Origin: Barnesiella merdipullorum
Lineage (GTDB): Bacteria; Bacteroidota; Bacteroidia; Bacteroidales; Barnesiellaceae
Assembly: GCA_019116365.1 (NCBI GenBank)
Contig: DXBT01000001.1
Coordinates: forward strand, 16,532-80,531
Reading direction: 5' to 3'
DNA length: 64,000 nucleotides
Shown one piece after another: positions 38,375 through 46,961 of the stretch. The stretch's first letter is position 1, and the number at the start of each line of letters is the position of its first letter. The translations under genes and the position numbers were made by a program. Under the pieces are notes generated by a model. It ran no database searches and was not told the origin of the DNA. It saw only the letters and a program-made list of their open reading frames with translations.

Positions 38375-39301
38375 ATGAGAAAATATCTCTTTTGTGAAGC
38401 AGGGTTCGTAGAGAAACCCAATTGGCTTCCCAACTGCTGGGTAAACGTAGAGAGCCCCACTCAAGACGATTTCGATTTCCTGGAGAACGATTTGAAGGTG
38501 CCCGCCGCCTTTCTACACGACATCGCCGATACCGATGAGCGTCCCCGTATCGATAACGAGGGTAACTGGTTGTTGACCATCCTGCGCATCCCCGTGGTCG
38601 AGCAGAACAGCTCTATCTCCTACACCACCGTGCCCATAGGCATCATTACCAACAATGAGATTATCGTTTCGGTATGCTACCGATCGACCGACATGATTCC
38701 CGATTTCATCGAGCATACCCGCCGCAAAGAGATTGCAGTACCCAACAAATACGAGTTCATCTTACGACTCATCTACTCCTCAGCCGTGTGGTACCTCAAG
38801 TATCTGAAGCAGATCTACAACGAGGTGAATTCGGCCGAAAAGGAGCTGCAACGAAGCATCCGCAACGAAGACCTGCTGCGACTCATGAACCTGCAAAAGT
38901 GCCTCGTTTACTTCAATACCTCGATTCGAGGCAACGAGATGATGATAAGCAAGCTGCCCAAGATTTTCCACGAGAAGGACTACCAAAACCCCGAACTGCT
39001 CGACGACGTCATGATCGAGTTGCGACAGGCCCACAACATGGTCAACATATACAGCGATATTCTCACCGGCACGATGGATGCCTTTGCCTCCATCATCTCG
39101 AACAACGTGAACACCATCATGAAACGCATGACCAGCCTCTCGATTGTGCTCATGGTGCCCACGCTCATCGCCAGCTTCTACGGCATGAACGTCGATATAC
39201 ACATCGAGCAGATACCCCATGCCTTCTCGCTCATCGTATTCTTCTCGATACTGTTGTCGGCCCTGGCCTTCATCATATTCCGTAAAATCAAGTGGTTCTA
39301 A
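38375..39301 (+). CDS. corA: CorA family magnesium/divalent cation transporter
   Basis: A 308-residue pentameric channel for Mg2+ (or Co2+/Ni2+). The large cytoplasmic funnel domain (residues 1-240) leads into two C-terminal helices. The selectivity motif GMN is in FYGMNV (about 269-271), followed by a loop with several acidic residues and a second helix ending in a basic RKIKWF tail. It has no partner gene. The 140 bases before it contain a small inverted repeat (TTTGA-ACG-TCAAA) that could be regulatory. Confidence 0.94.
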   Translation: MRKYLFCEAGFVEKPNWLPNCWVNVESPTQDDFDFLENDLKVPAAFLHDIADTDERPRIDNEGNWLLTILRIPVVEQNSSISYTTVPIGIITNNEIIVSVCYRSTDMIPDFIEHTRRKEIAVPNKYEFILRLIYSSAVWYLKYLKQIYNEVNSAEKELQRSIRNEDLLRLMNLQKCLVYFNTSIRGNEMMISKLPKIFHEKDYQNPELLDDVMIELRQAHNMVNIYSDILTGTMDAFASIISNNVNTIMKRMTSLSIVLMVPTLIASFYGMNVDIHIEQIPHAFSLIVFFSILLSALAFIIFRKIKWF

Positions 39302-39314
39302 TAACCGTCCCCGT

Positions 39315-39345
39315 GGGGGCGGGCAAGCCAACCCTTCCTGCCCCC
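39315..39345. terminator. GC-rich hairpin between corA and the HAD gene
   Basis: GGGGGC pairs with GCCCCC around a partly paired 19-base loop. There is no T-tract, so termination is uncertain. Confidence 0.35.
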
Positions 39346-39390
39346 GTATAGAGACCCGTAACCCACGCGACCAATACAACCTGCACAACG

Positions 39391-40227
39391 ATGAAAACCC
39401 AAACGCTCTATATCTCCGACCTGGACGGCACGCTACTCAACGGCGACTCGATCGTATCACCCCTCTCGACCCAGATTCTCAACAATCTGTTGCAAAAGGG
39501 GATGCGCTTTACCGTAGCCACGGCACGCACGCCGGCCACGGTCATACCGCTGTTGCAGGAGCTCGATCTCGACCTGCCGGCCGTACTCATGAACGGGGCC
39601 GTACTCTACGACATCCGCCGCAGACGCTACATCCGTGCCAACGGATTTACCGACGACTCGGCCCTGCAATATATCCAACAACTCGAGCAGCGCGACCTGG
39701 TGCCCTTTGTCTATCGCATCGACGACAACAAACTGCAAGTCTTTCACAAGCCACTTGCCAACGACATGCAACGCGAGTTCAAACGCCAGCGCGAGCACAC
39801 TCCCTATAAGGACTTCGTGCTCATCGACGACTATCGCACGTCCCTGCTCGAAAGACCACCCCTCTTCATCCTGGTCATCGACCTCTTCGACCGCCTCGAG
39901 ACCGCCGCTGCCGAAATAAACCGGTCGGGCAAATGCAGCCTCTTTTGCTATCGCGATATTGTCGATCCCCGCTACGGCAATCTCGAAATTTACCCGCTGG
40001 GAGTCTCCAAAGCGGCCACGGCCCAACAGATAATCGACCAACTCAACCCCTGGGAGGTCGTGGCCTTTGGCGACAACCTCAACGACCTGCCTCTCTTCGG
40101 TCTGGCCGACCGTCGCTACGCTCCCGAAAATGCCATGGACGAGGTGAAGCGACAGGCTACAGCCATTATCCCCGACAACAATCACGACGGTGTAGCCCGG
40201 TTCCTTTGCGACGACTACCTGCAATAA
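39391..40227 (+). CDS. Cof-type HAD-IIB family hydrolase
   Basis: A cytoplasmic phosphatase of 278 residues, probably acting on sugar phosphates. HAD motif 1 is DLDGTLL (Asp11 nucleophile region), motif 2 is ATAR, and motif 4 is FGDNLNDLPLF (about 225-235). The type IIB cap lies between them (about 80-190). The conserved Lys of motif 3 is in LGVSKAATAQQII. Family members have broad substrates, so the physiological one is unknown. It is 89 bases downstream of corA. Confidence 0.93.
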   Translation: MKTQTLYISDLDGTLLNGDSIVSPLSTQILNNLLQKGMRFTVATARTPATVIPLLQELDLDLPAVLMNGAVLYDIRRRRYIRANGFTDDSALQYIQQLEQRDLVPFVYRIDDNKLQVFHKPLANDMQREFKRQREHTPYKDFVLIDDYRTSLLERPPLFILVIDLFDRLETAAAEINRSGKCSLFCYRDIVDPRYGNLEIYPLGVSKAATAQQIIDQLNPWEVVAFGDNLNDLPLFGLADRRYAPENAMDEVKRQATAIIPDNNHDGVARFLCDDYLQ

Positions 40228-40255
40228 GCGACACCCAACAATCTACCGATAAAAA

Positions 40256-40289
40256 TTGAGCCGCAAGAATGGGATTTCTTGCGGCTCAA
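40256..40289. terminator. Bidirectional terminator between HAD and EamA genes
   Basis: A perfect 14-bp stem TTGAGCCGCAAGAA / TTCTTGCGGCTCAA with a six-base loop. An A-run on the left gives a U-tract for the minus-strand gene. Confidence 0.85.
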
Positions 40290-40313
40290 TGCTATTTTCA
40301 ATTCGTCTATTCC

Positions 40314-41288
40314 TTACCAGTTACCCTTGTCATTCGCGTCACGATTCTCCTGAGCAGCCTTGAGCGCCAACTCGGCCTCGAGTTGTGCCCTCGACTTACT
40401 GGTCGTCACCACATACACGCCCAGGAATACCAGCAAAATGGCAAACCCTTTCATCATATCGAAGCTATCCATACCCCACCAAACAGCCAGCAGCGAGGCC
40501 ACAATGGGTTGAATATAGTTGTACATGCTCACCACGGTAGGCCGCAACCGTTTCTGACCGACCGAAACCAGCATATACGACAAGAAGGTGGCTCCGAATA
40601 TCACAAAGAACAAGTCGAGATAGACCGTGCTGCCAAGCTTTTCAAACGGAATGTGCATCACATCGACACCACCGATGGGCAGACAACATATCGACGCAAA
40701 CAAAAACATCCACTTCATGAGCGTGACCGGCTTATACCGGTTGATAAGATCTTTGAATGCCACATAGTAAATGGCAAAGCTTATCTCGGCAATCAGGCAG
40801 AACAGATCGCCCATGACCCTGTCGCTCGACAAGGCTCCCGACCCGCCTTTGGCACTGGCCCCGTTCAGAATCAGCATCAACGCCCCCGACAGACCCATAA
40901 ACACACCTATCACCTTCTTGCCCGTCATCGGCTCCTTTTGAATAAAGGCTGCCAAAATCATGGTGATGATAGGCGTGAGCGAGGCTACTACCGAGGCATC
41001 GATAGGCGTCGTGTAGGAGATTCCCACAACAAAGAAACCCTGGTTGAGAGTGATGCCAAACAAAGAGGCGACAAAAAGTAACAGTAAATCGCGCTTGGTT
41101 ACCGACTCGCGAGGCATGAACAGCGAGGCTATCCAAAAGAAAACGGCTGCCCCCACCATACGCATATTGGTCAACGAAAAGGCCGATATGAAACCTGTTA
41201 AAAAGATCGATTTAGAAATCGGCGACATGATTCCCCACAGGAAATTCGCCGTAAACATGGCCGAATGGCCCTTTAGCTTCTCTTTCAT
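40314..41288 (-). CDS. EamA-type (DMT superfamily) transporter
   Basis: A 324-residue inner-membrane protein with ten hydrophobic helices in two EamA repeats (about residues 8-140 and 160-292). The end of the second repeat shows YNYIQPIVASLLA. It probably exports metabolites such as amino acids or takes up a small solute; the family does not allow a firm substrate. The C-terminus is a charged, Ala/Glu-rich cytoplasmic tail. A perfect -7 element TACTTTTG lies upstream on the minus strand (41314-41307). Confidence 0.9.
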   Translation of the reverse strand: MKEKLKGHSAMFTANFLWGIMSPISKSIFLTGFISAFSLTNMRMVGAAVFFWIASLFMPRESVTKRDLLLLFVASLFGITLNQGFFVVGISYTTPIDASVVASLTPIITMILAAFIQKEPMTGKKVIGVFMGLSGALMLILNGASAKGGSGALSSDRVMGDLFCLIAEISFAIYYVAFKDLINRYKPVTLMKWMFLFASICCLPIGGVDVMHIPFEKLGSTVYLDLFFVIFGATFLSYMLVSVGQKRLRPTVVSMYNYIQPIVASLLAVWWGMDSFDMMKGFAILLVFLGVYVVTTSKSRAQLEAELALKAAQENRDANDKGNW

Positions 41289-41306
41289 TTCCCGTTATTT
41301 TGGGCG

Positions 41307-41314
41307 CAAAAGTA
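41307..41314 (-). promoter_or_regulatory. -7 element of the EamA gene
   Basis: TACTTTTG on the minus strand is a full consensus match 18 bases before the start codon. Confidence 0.5.
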
Positions 41315-41390
41315 CAAATTGTTTCGTCACGAAATTCGTTTGGCCAAACATATTTTTTTGAGACCCGCATCACCTTTGGGCTTATGCGAC

Positions 41391-41398
41391 TATCTTTG
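41391..41398 (+). promoter_or_regulatory. -7 element of the esterase gene
   Basis: TATCTTTG is a full consensus match and gives a leader of about 45 bases. The -33 box is unclear. Confidence 0.5.
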
Positions 41399-41451
41399 TA
41401 GCAGTTACCTCATCACGGGCAACACAATCGCATATCCTAAAGACAACACCT

Positions 41452-42309
41452 ATGAAACGTCACCTGCTCACCACACTACTCCTCGCGACCACCCTACTGA
41501 TTGCCCCCCTTCACGCCCAAGAGCGACAGCCCATCGATATTCCCCTGTGGGCAAATGGCCCTGCCGAGAAGAACAACGACACGGGGAAAGCCTATGACGA
41601 AAACGCACACATATACCAACCCTCGATACGAGTCTTTCTACCCGACGGGAAAAATACCGGGCGAGCCATCGTCATGTGCCCCGGTGGAGGCTATGCCATG
41701 CTGGCCTACGGCCACGAAGGGTATGACTTTGCCCCCTACTTCGCCCAGCAAGGCATTGCGCTCATTGTCGTGAAGTACCGCATGCCCCACGGCAATCACA
41801 AAGTCCCCCTGGCCGACCTGTGCGAAGCCATGCGGGTAGTAAAAGCTCATGCCCGGGAATGGAATATCGACCCCGACGATATAGGAGTGATGGGATTCTC
41901 GGCCGGCGGACATCTGGCCTCGACACTGGCCACCCACTACCCCAAAGAGTTGAGACCCGCCTTCCAGATTCTCTTCTACCCCGTCATCACGATGGACGAA
42001 GCCATCACACACCCAGGTTCTCGCAAAAACCTCATCGGCGAAAAACCCGAGGCCCGACTCATCGACTACTACTCCAACGAACAACAGGTCGATGCCGAGA
42101 CCCCGCGGGCCTTTATCGCACTCTCCGACGATGACGACGTAGTGCCCGTCGAGAACAGTCTGCGCTACTACAACGCCCTGCACCGTCACCACGTGCCCGT
42201 GTCGCTGCACATCTATCCCAACGGAGGTCACGGCTGGGGCTACAACGACAGTTTTCTATTCAAAAATGCCGTTCTCAACGAACTGGCCGACTGGCTGCGC
42301 TCGTTCTGA
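41452..42309 (+). CDS. Secreted alpha/beta-hydrolase esterase (BD-FAE / acetylxylan-esterase-like)
   Basis: A 285-residue protein with a signal peptide (residues 1-22, ending LHA). The oxyanion-hole motif is CPGGGYAMLA, the nucleophile Ser is in GFSAGGH, the acid is probably in SDDDDVVP, and the catalytic His is in NGGHGWGY. Such enzymes remove acetyl or feruloyl groups from plant polysaccharides. It stands next to, and convergent with, the GH89/PUL block and may support it, though it is not in the same operon. Confidence 0.9.
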   Translation: MKRHLLTTLLLATTLLIAPLHAQERQPIDIPLWANGPAEKNNDTGKAYDENAHIYQPSIRVFLPDGKNTGRAIVMCPGGGYAMLAYGHEGYDFAPYFAQQGIALIVVKYRMPHGNHKVPLADLCEAMRVVKAHAREWNIDPDDIGVMGFSAGGHLASTLATHYPKELRPAFQILFYPVITMDEAITHPGSRKNLIGEKPEARLIDYYSNEQQVDAETPRAFIALSDDDDVVPVENSLRYYNALHRHHVPVSLHIYPNGGHGWGYNDSFLFKNAVLNELADWLRSF

Positions 42310-42380
42310 ACAACGAAGACCGTTTTTTCCTGCAAGCACGCTGTAAAAAAATGGCCCGTACCCACCGGCCAAATACCAAG

Positions 42381-42418
42381 AAAGAGGCGATGGCTGCTAT
42401 CGCAGTCACCGCCTCTTT
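42381..42418. terminator. Hairpin between the esterase gene and GH89 gene 1
   Basis: AAAGAGGCG pairs with CGCCTCTTT, with an inner CTGC/GCAG stem and one or two mismatches; CCCTTTT follows. It probably ends the esterase transcript. Confidence 0.7.
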
Positions 42419-42437
42419 CCCTTTTCTATAATCTATT

Positions 42438-44612
42438 TTAACGTCCTATTTTCTTCTCGTATTTTCTCAACAGTTCCCGCGAAGTATCAAGCAAGGTACC
42501 GTTGCGATCAATCTCCACGGGGTCTGTACTCTCCACCCACGCTTGTTCAAAGGCGGCAAGCTGCCGGTTCAACGCTTGGCTGTCAAGTTCAACACCCTGT
42601 TCGGCCGCAGCGATTACCGCATTGAAATAGATCTCCCATCGACCGGCATAGTACGATTTCACCAATCCGGCCCACGTACGACTGGCATAGTCGTTCAAGT
42701 TGCCTCCCCAGGTGGTAATAAGATTACGGGCATTCTTCTCGTAATAGTCTTTCAAGGCTTCGGTCGTACCCATGCTGCGGGCCTCACCAATCCACGAATC
42801 AAGCGAGGCATGACTGTGAAAGGCATTAAGAGCCTCCAAATCGGCCAGAATCTCACGCATCTCGGCAGCCTTAGCCTGCAAGGCCGGGACATTCCGCTCG
42901 CGGTACAACCGATCAAACTCCTGCTTTACCGTCAAGAAATAATTACCCAAAAGCTGACGACCCACCATCACAAGGTCGATACTGTATGCATCTCGCTGAC
43001 AATCGGGCACATCGAGCAATAGTTTCCAAACCTGCAACAAGGTGGAATTGTCATATTCATTACCGGTGCGCTTGTCGTGGTTATTGCCCAACTGCGGGCG
43101 GAACCCCGGTAAAATACCCAACGTGCGGGGCACCTGCACGAAAATATCGTCATACAAGAGGTGCCAGGCTTTACGTGCCGGAACCGAGACAGCTCCCACG
43201 TGGCGATCGGCCAACCGGTCAATCCACTCTTGCTCGTCCACAGCTAGGGTCCAAGCCTTCTCGAAGATATACTCATAGGGGAACTGATCGATGTCCAGTC
43301 CCTCCAACGTAGAGCCTATTCCCACCAGATTGTCACCTCCGTTTTTCATAGCCTCATCAAGACGATGTCCGCTCTCCCCGACATTGCCGGTAAGGGTCGT
43401 ATTCCCTCCGAAATTGCCCAGATAGCACCAGATATAGGGCTGCCCGTGAAACTTGTCGGTACTCTTCCACAACTCGACATTCTCGCAATGATAGTCGAGC
43501 AGCATCATCTTGTCTTGCGACACCCCGGTCAGCAGCGCCTTGATGCGTGGAGCTGTCCACAAATCGCGGTCATGATAAAACATCCAGGTCATCTGCAACC
43601 ACACGGCTGCAGGGTCGGCGGCGGTCAGCGTCTTGTACATGTCGGCCGATACCTGGGCCAAATACTCCGGCTCCCAACTGGGCGGATCCACCTCGTTGAA
43701 GGGATCCACACCATAGATGTGATCGGTACCGAACAGCTTTTCCTGCTCTTGAAGGAAACACTTCTGAATCTCGGCAAACAGCGGCTCCTCGGGGTTCAAG
43801 AAATGGCAACGGTAAGTATCGGAAAATCCGGCCCACTTACCCAGGTATTGAATATTGGCCTCGGGATAGATACGCTTCAACGCCGCTGGCACATGACCGG
43901 CAAAAGCCGGCAACACGGGAGTCATGTTCAACTCGCGCTCCCGGGACAGGATCTTCTGCTGCAACGCGGTCTGCGACTCCAACCACTCCATGGGCAGAGG
44001 CCCGTTCCACCCGTCGATATTGGCCATGCGGTGCCAAGGCAGGTAGGTAGGCCCGGTAAAATAGGAGCGTATCTCCTCATCGGTCAGCCCCATCTTCCGC
44101 CACACCTTGTACCACACCGACTCCTGACCGGTGATGGCCAACGGCATGTTCACGCCGTTCAAGGCCATCCAATCAATCATGCGCTCCCAGTCGCGCCATT
44201 GCCAAAAGGGCATGGAATAACCATAGGTGCAATAGTTCAGAAAAAAACGCGTATCGACCTTGGCCTCTACCGTAACCGGCTTGTCAACAGAGGGTAAGAC
44301 TCGCGGCATCTCGACCGGAATATCGGCATACCACGATACGGTTGTGAGGCAATAGTATTTCAAATAGTAATTAAGCCCGACCGCCATCGAATTGGCATTA
44401 TTCCCACGGACAACTATTTTCCCGTCCCGGCTTTCGAGCGTATAATAATCCCCGGCCCTGGCCGAAGCCTTCTCAAACACGAATCCATCGGCATAATCGG
44501 GAATCAAGCGGCGAGTAAGCTGTTCGGCCGCCTTCACATCGCTATCTTGTGAAAAGCAACAGGCTGTTCCCAAAAACCAAAAGGACAACGCAATAATAAA
44601 CAGTTTCTTCAT
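42438..44612 (-). CDS. GH89 alpha-N-acetylglucosaminidase, copy 1
   Basis: Secreted exo-glycosidase that releases terminal alpha-linked GlcNAc, homologous to human NAGLU. It has 724 residues. I start at 44612, which opens a signal peptide (MKKLFIIALSF...CFSQD) ten bases after the acetyltransferase stop. A small N-terminal domain (25-110) is followed by the TIM barrel (NYCTYGYSMPFWQW, DWMALNGVNMPLA, LPWHRMANIDGW) and a helical C-terminal domain. Catalytic Glu307 (DPFNEVDPP) and Glu437 (STLEGLD) are 130 residues apart, the same spacing as E316/E446 in human NAGLU. It is the last gene of its unit. Confidence 0.93.
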   Translation of the reverse strand: MKKLFIIALSFWFLGTACCFSQDSDVKAAEQLTRRLIPDYADGFVFEKASARAGDYYTLESRDGKIVVRGNNANSMAVGLNYYLKYYCLTTVSWYADIPVEMPRVLPSVDKPVTVEAKVDTRFFLNYCTYGYSMPFWQWRDWERMIDWMALNGVNMPLAITGQESVWYKVWRKMGLTDEEIRSYFTGPTYLPWHRMANIDGWNGPLPMEWLESQTALQQKILSRERELNMTPVLPAFAGHVPAALKRIYPEANIQYLGKWAGFSDTYRCHFLNPEEPLFAEIQKCFLQEQEKLFGTDHIYGVDPFNEVDPPSWEPEYLAQVSADMYKTLTAADPAAVWLQMTWMFYHDRDLWTAPRIKALLTGVSQDKMMLLDYHCENVELWKSTDKFHGQPYIWCYLGNFGGNTTLTGNVGESGHRLDEAMKNGGDNLVGIGSTLEGLDIDQFPYEYIFEKAWTLAVDEQEWIDRLADRHVGAVSVPARKAWHLLYDDIFVQVPRTLGILPGFRPQLGNNHDKRTGNEYDNSTLLQVWKLLLDVPDCQRDAYSIDLVMVGRQLLGNYFLTVKQEFDRLYRERNVPALQAKAAEMREILADLEALNAFHSHASLDSWIGEARSMGTTEALKDYYEKNARNLITTWGGNLNDYASRTWAGLVKSYYAGRWEIYFNAVIAAAEQGVELDSQALNRQLAAFEQAWVESTDPVEIDRNGTLLDTSRELLRKYEKKIGR

Positions 44613-44622
44613 TTTCTTATTC

Positions 44623-45717
44623 TTACAATTTGATATAGATATGCTTTTTATACAAAAACCAGGCGACAAGCCAGTTGAGCAGGAGGAATGCCAGCGCATA
44701 GGCCAGACTTCCGCCGTAATTCCCGAAGAGGGGTTGCCACAGGCTGTCGAACGAAAGTGTGGTCCAATGCCACTTACGAAATGCCTCCCCGACTATTTCG
44801 CTGAATATGTAGATAGACAAGGGATTCACTCCCACAACGACAAAGGGGAACGTCCACCGGGTCTTTTTCAAATCATCGATAAAATAGACGAGCGTGGCCA
44901 AGATGAGCGAGGTAGCTCCGCAAGTCACCAACACGAAGCTCGATGTCCACAACCGCTTGTTCAACGGCGCTCCATAGCTCCACAAGTAACCGAGTATGAG
45001 CATCACCGTACCCCAAACGGCCAACTTCACGATTTGTGTGCGAATCTCCTTTTCTCCAACAATAATACGGCCACACAAGAAACCTATCATTACCTGAGCT
45101 ACCGCGGGAATTGTGCTCAACACCCCCTCGGGATCGACAAACTGGGCTCCGCCCAAATACATGTGCGAAGGGCCAAGCACGGCAAAATCGACTATCGAGA
45201 CCACATTCTCGGCACACTTTTCAAAGCCGTTTCCAAAGAGTTGAAGCAAATAGTATCCCACCAACAACAAGGTTATTATCGCCGGGAAAAACCGATGCCG
45301 TACCGTGACCGACAGAAGCGCGACAATACCGTAGCAGATACCCAGTCGCTGCAAGACACCCATGATGCGAAGATTCTCGATTGTATTACATTCGCCCGTC
45401 GCAATCCAGGCCAATACCCATTTGAGGGCTATACCCGACAGGATTATCAAAAAGGTGCGTCGCAGAATACGTCCAATCGAAACCCGCCAGTCAAATCCGG
45501 CTTTATTGAGTGACAAATAAATCGATACCCCCATTATGAACAGGAAGGCAGGAAAAACGAGATCGGCAGGCGTAAAGCCGTCCCACCTCGCATGTTTCAA
45601 TGGAGCGTAAGCATACCCACAAGCCCCGGCATTGTTGACGAGAATCATGCCATAAATGGTAATTCCCCGCAACACATCGAGCGAAACCAGTCTTTTCGTA
45701 GTTTTTTTCAACGACAT
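44623..45717 (-). CDS. HGSNAT-like membrane N-acetyltransferase (DUF5009 family)
   Basis: A 364-residue membrane protein with about eleven helices. It resembles human heparan-alpha-glucosaminide N-acetyltransferase in RLVSLDVLRGITIYGMILVN, then KHARWDGFTPADLVFP with His42 at the position of the human catalytic His269, FLFIMGVSIYLSL, and IMGVLQRLGICY. HGSNAT carries acetyl from acetyl-CoA across the membrane onto terminal alpha-glucosamine. I start at 45717; this overlaps the permease stop by ten bases. GH89 genes flank the unit on both sides, which fits acetylation of alpha-GlcN before or with hydrolysis. Confidence 0.85.
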   Translation of the reverse strand: MSLKKTTKRLVSLDVLRGITIYGMILVNNAGACGYAYAPLKHARWDGFTPADLVFPAFLFIMGVSIYLSLNKAGFDWRVSIGRILRRTFLIILSGIALKWVLAWIATGECNTIENLRIMGVLQRLGICYGIVALLSVTVRHRFFPAIITLLLVGYYLLQLFGNGFEKCAENVVSIVDFAVLGPSHMYLGGAQFVDPEGVLSTIPAVAQVMIGFLCGRIIVGEKEIRTQIVKLAVWGTVMLILGYLWSYGAPLNKRLWTSSFVLVTCGATSLILATLVYFIDDLKKTRWTFPFVVVGVNPLSIYIFSEIVGEAFRKWHWTTLSFDSLWQPLFGNYGGSLAYALAFLLLNWLVAWFLYKKHIYIKL

Positions 45718-46961
45718 ATCCAATACATTAACGTGGAACACAAGGTTAATACAGCCCCAATGAGGCTTTCATAAGGAATCAATTTCAACCGCTCCCTGAA
45801 GGAGAGCTCACATACTCCGCCCGTAGCATGGAAGAAGGATCCGTGAGGCAGATGGTCGAGCACGGTAGAGCCGGCATTGACCATGGCCGCACCCCATACC
45901 GACGAAACACCTACCGCCAGGATAGTGTCGGCAAAAGAGGCTGATGCCAGCGTCGCTCCCGCTGTCGTGGAAGCCGTAGCCGCCGACATCAAGATACCCG
46001 AGACGGGAGCTATCAACTCTTTCCCGACGCTGATGTGGTCGAGCAGTGCCAATATATGGTCTTTGAGTGTAGAATCTTGAATGACTCCGGCAATCGTCCC
46101 CGTGCCGATAAGCAGCACGGCGATTACCGACATCTTCTGCAACCCGAATTCGATACTGGGCAGAGCGTTTTTCCATTGCTTCATGCAGAGGAGTCCGCAT
46201 AGACCACCTACCGGTAAAGCGATCAACGGGTCAACGGTAATCCCGCACAACGGACGCAAAGCCAGCAGGAGAATGGTCACAACGGGGGCGACCAGACTGC
46301 TCCACAACGGAGGTAACGTTTGGTCATCGGCCACGGTCTCCCGATCGGATTGAACCTGCCGTTCAGGCACCGGGAAGAAACGGACTATGATAAAAACGGT
46401 AAAAAGCAATCCGATGAGGGCCGGGATGATATTGGCAAACATGACCGAAGACAAATCGGCTCCGAAATTCTCGGCCGCAATAATCGTATTAGGATTGGGC
46501 GAAATGATATTGCCACACTTTCCGCCCCCAATCATCACCAGCAGCAACTGCGGAGTGGGGACTCCCAACCGACGGCCTATCGAGAGGGCTACCGGGGCTA
46601 CCGTAATGACCGCTACATCGATAAATACTCCTACCGCACACAACAGCATCGTCGCAAAGGCCAGTGCCAGATAGATGCGCTTCTCGCCCCAGAACCGAAT
46701 GATAGCATTCGAAATGGTCATGGCCGCGCCAGTCTTAATCAACACACCCGACAGCACTCCGGCCGTCAAGATACGCAACACGGCCGAAGAGACTCCTTTC
46801 ACCCCTTCGGTCATCGAGGCCACCACCTCTTCCAGCGAGAGGCCTCCGGCCAAGCCCCCGATCAAAGCCCCCAAAATAAGGCTATATGCAGGCGATACCT
46901 TTTTGATAATCAGGCCTATTGCAACCAGCAACCCCAACAATGCACCTACCGTACTATCCAT
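45708..46961 (-). CDS. GntP-family gluconate/hydroxy-acid:H+ symporter
   Basis: A 417-residue inner-membrane permease with about twelve helices. It has the typical GntP features ILGALIGGLAGG, TAGVLSGVLIKTGAA, GVFIDVAVITVAP, GGGKCGNIISPNPNTI and IGTGTIAGVIQDS. Relatives import gluconate, idonate, fructuronate or glycerate. Its start overlaps the glycerate kinase stop by eight bases, and this coupling suggests it imports glycerate or a precursor. It also overlaps the acetyltransferase gene downstream. Confidence 0.92.
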   Translation of the reverse strand: MDSTVGALLGLLVAIGLIIKKVSPAYSLILGALIGGLAGGLSLEEVVASMTEGVKGVSSAVLRILTAGVLSGVLIKTGAAMTISNAIIRFWGEKRIYLALAFATMLLCAVGVFIDVAVITVAPVALSIGRRLGVPTPQLLLVMIGGGKCGNIISPNPNTIIAAENFGADLSSVMFANIIPALIGLLFTVFIIVRFFPVPERQVQSDRETVADDQTLPPLWSSLVAPVVTILLLALRPLCGITVDPLIALPVGGLCGLLCMKQWKNALPSIEFGLQKMSVIAVLLIGTGTIAGVIQDSTLKDHILALLDHISVGKELIAPVSGILMSAATASTTAGATLASASFADTILAVGVSSVWGAAMVNAGSTVLDHLPHGSFFHATGGVCELSFRERLKLIPYESLIGAVLTLCSTLMYWICR

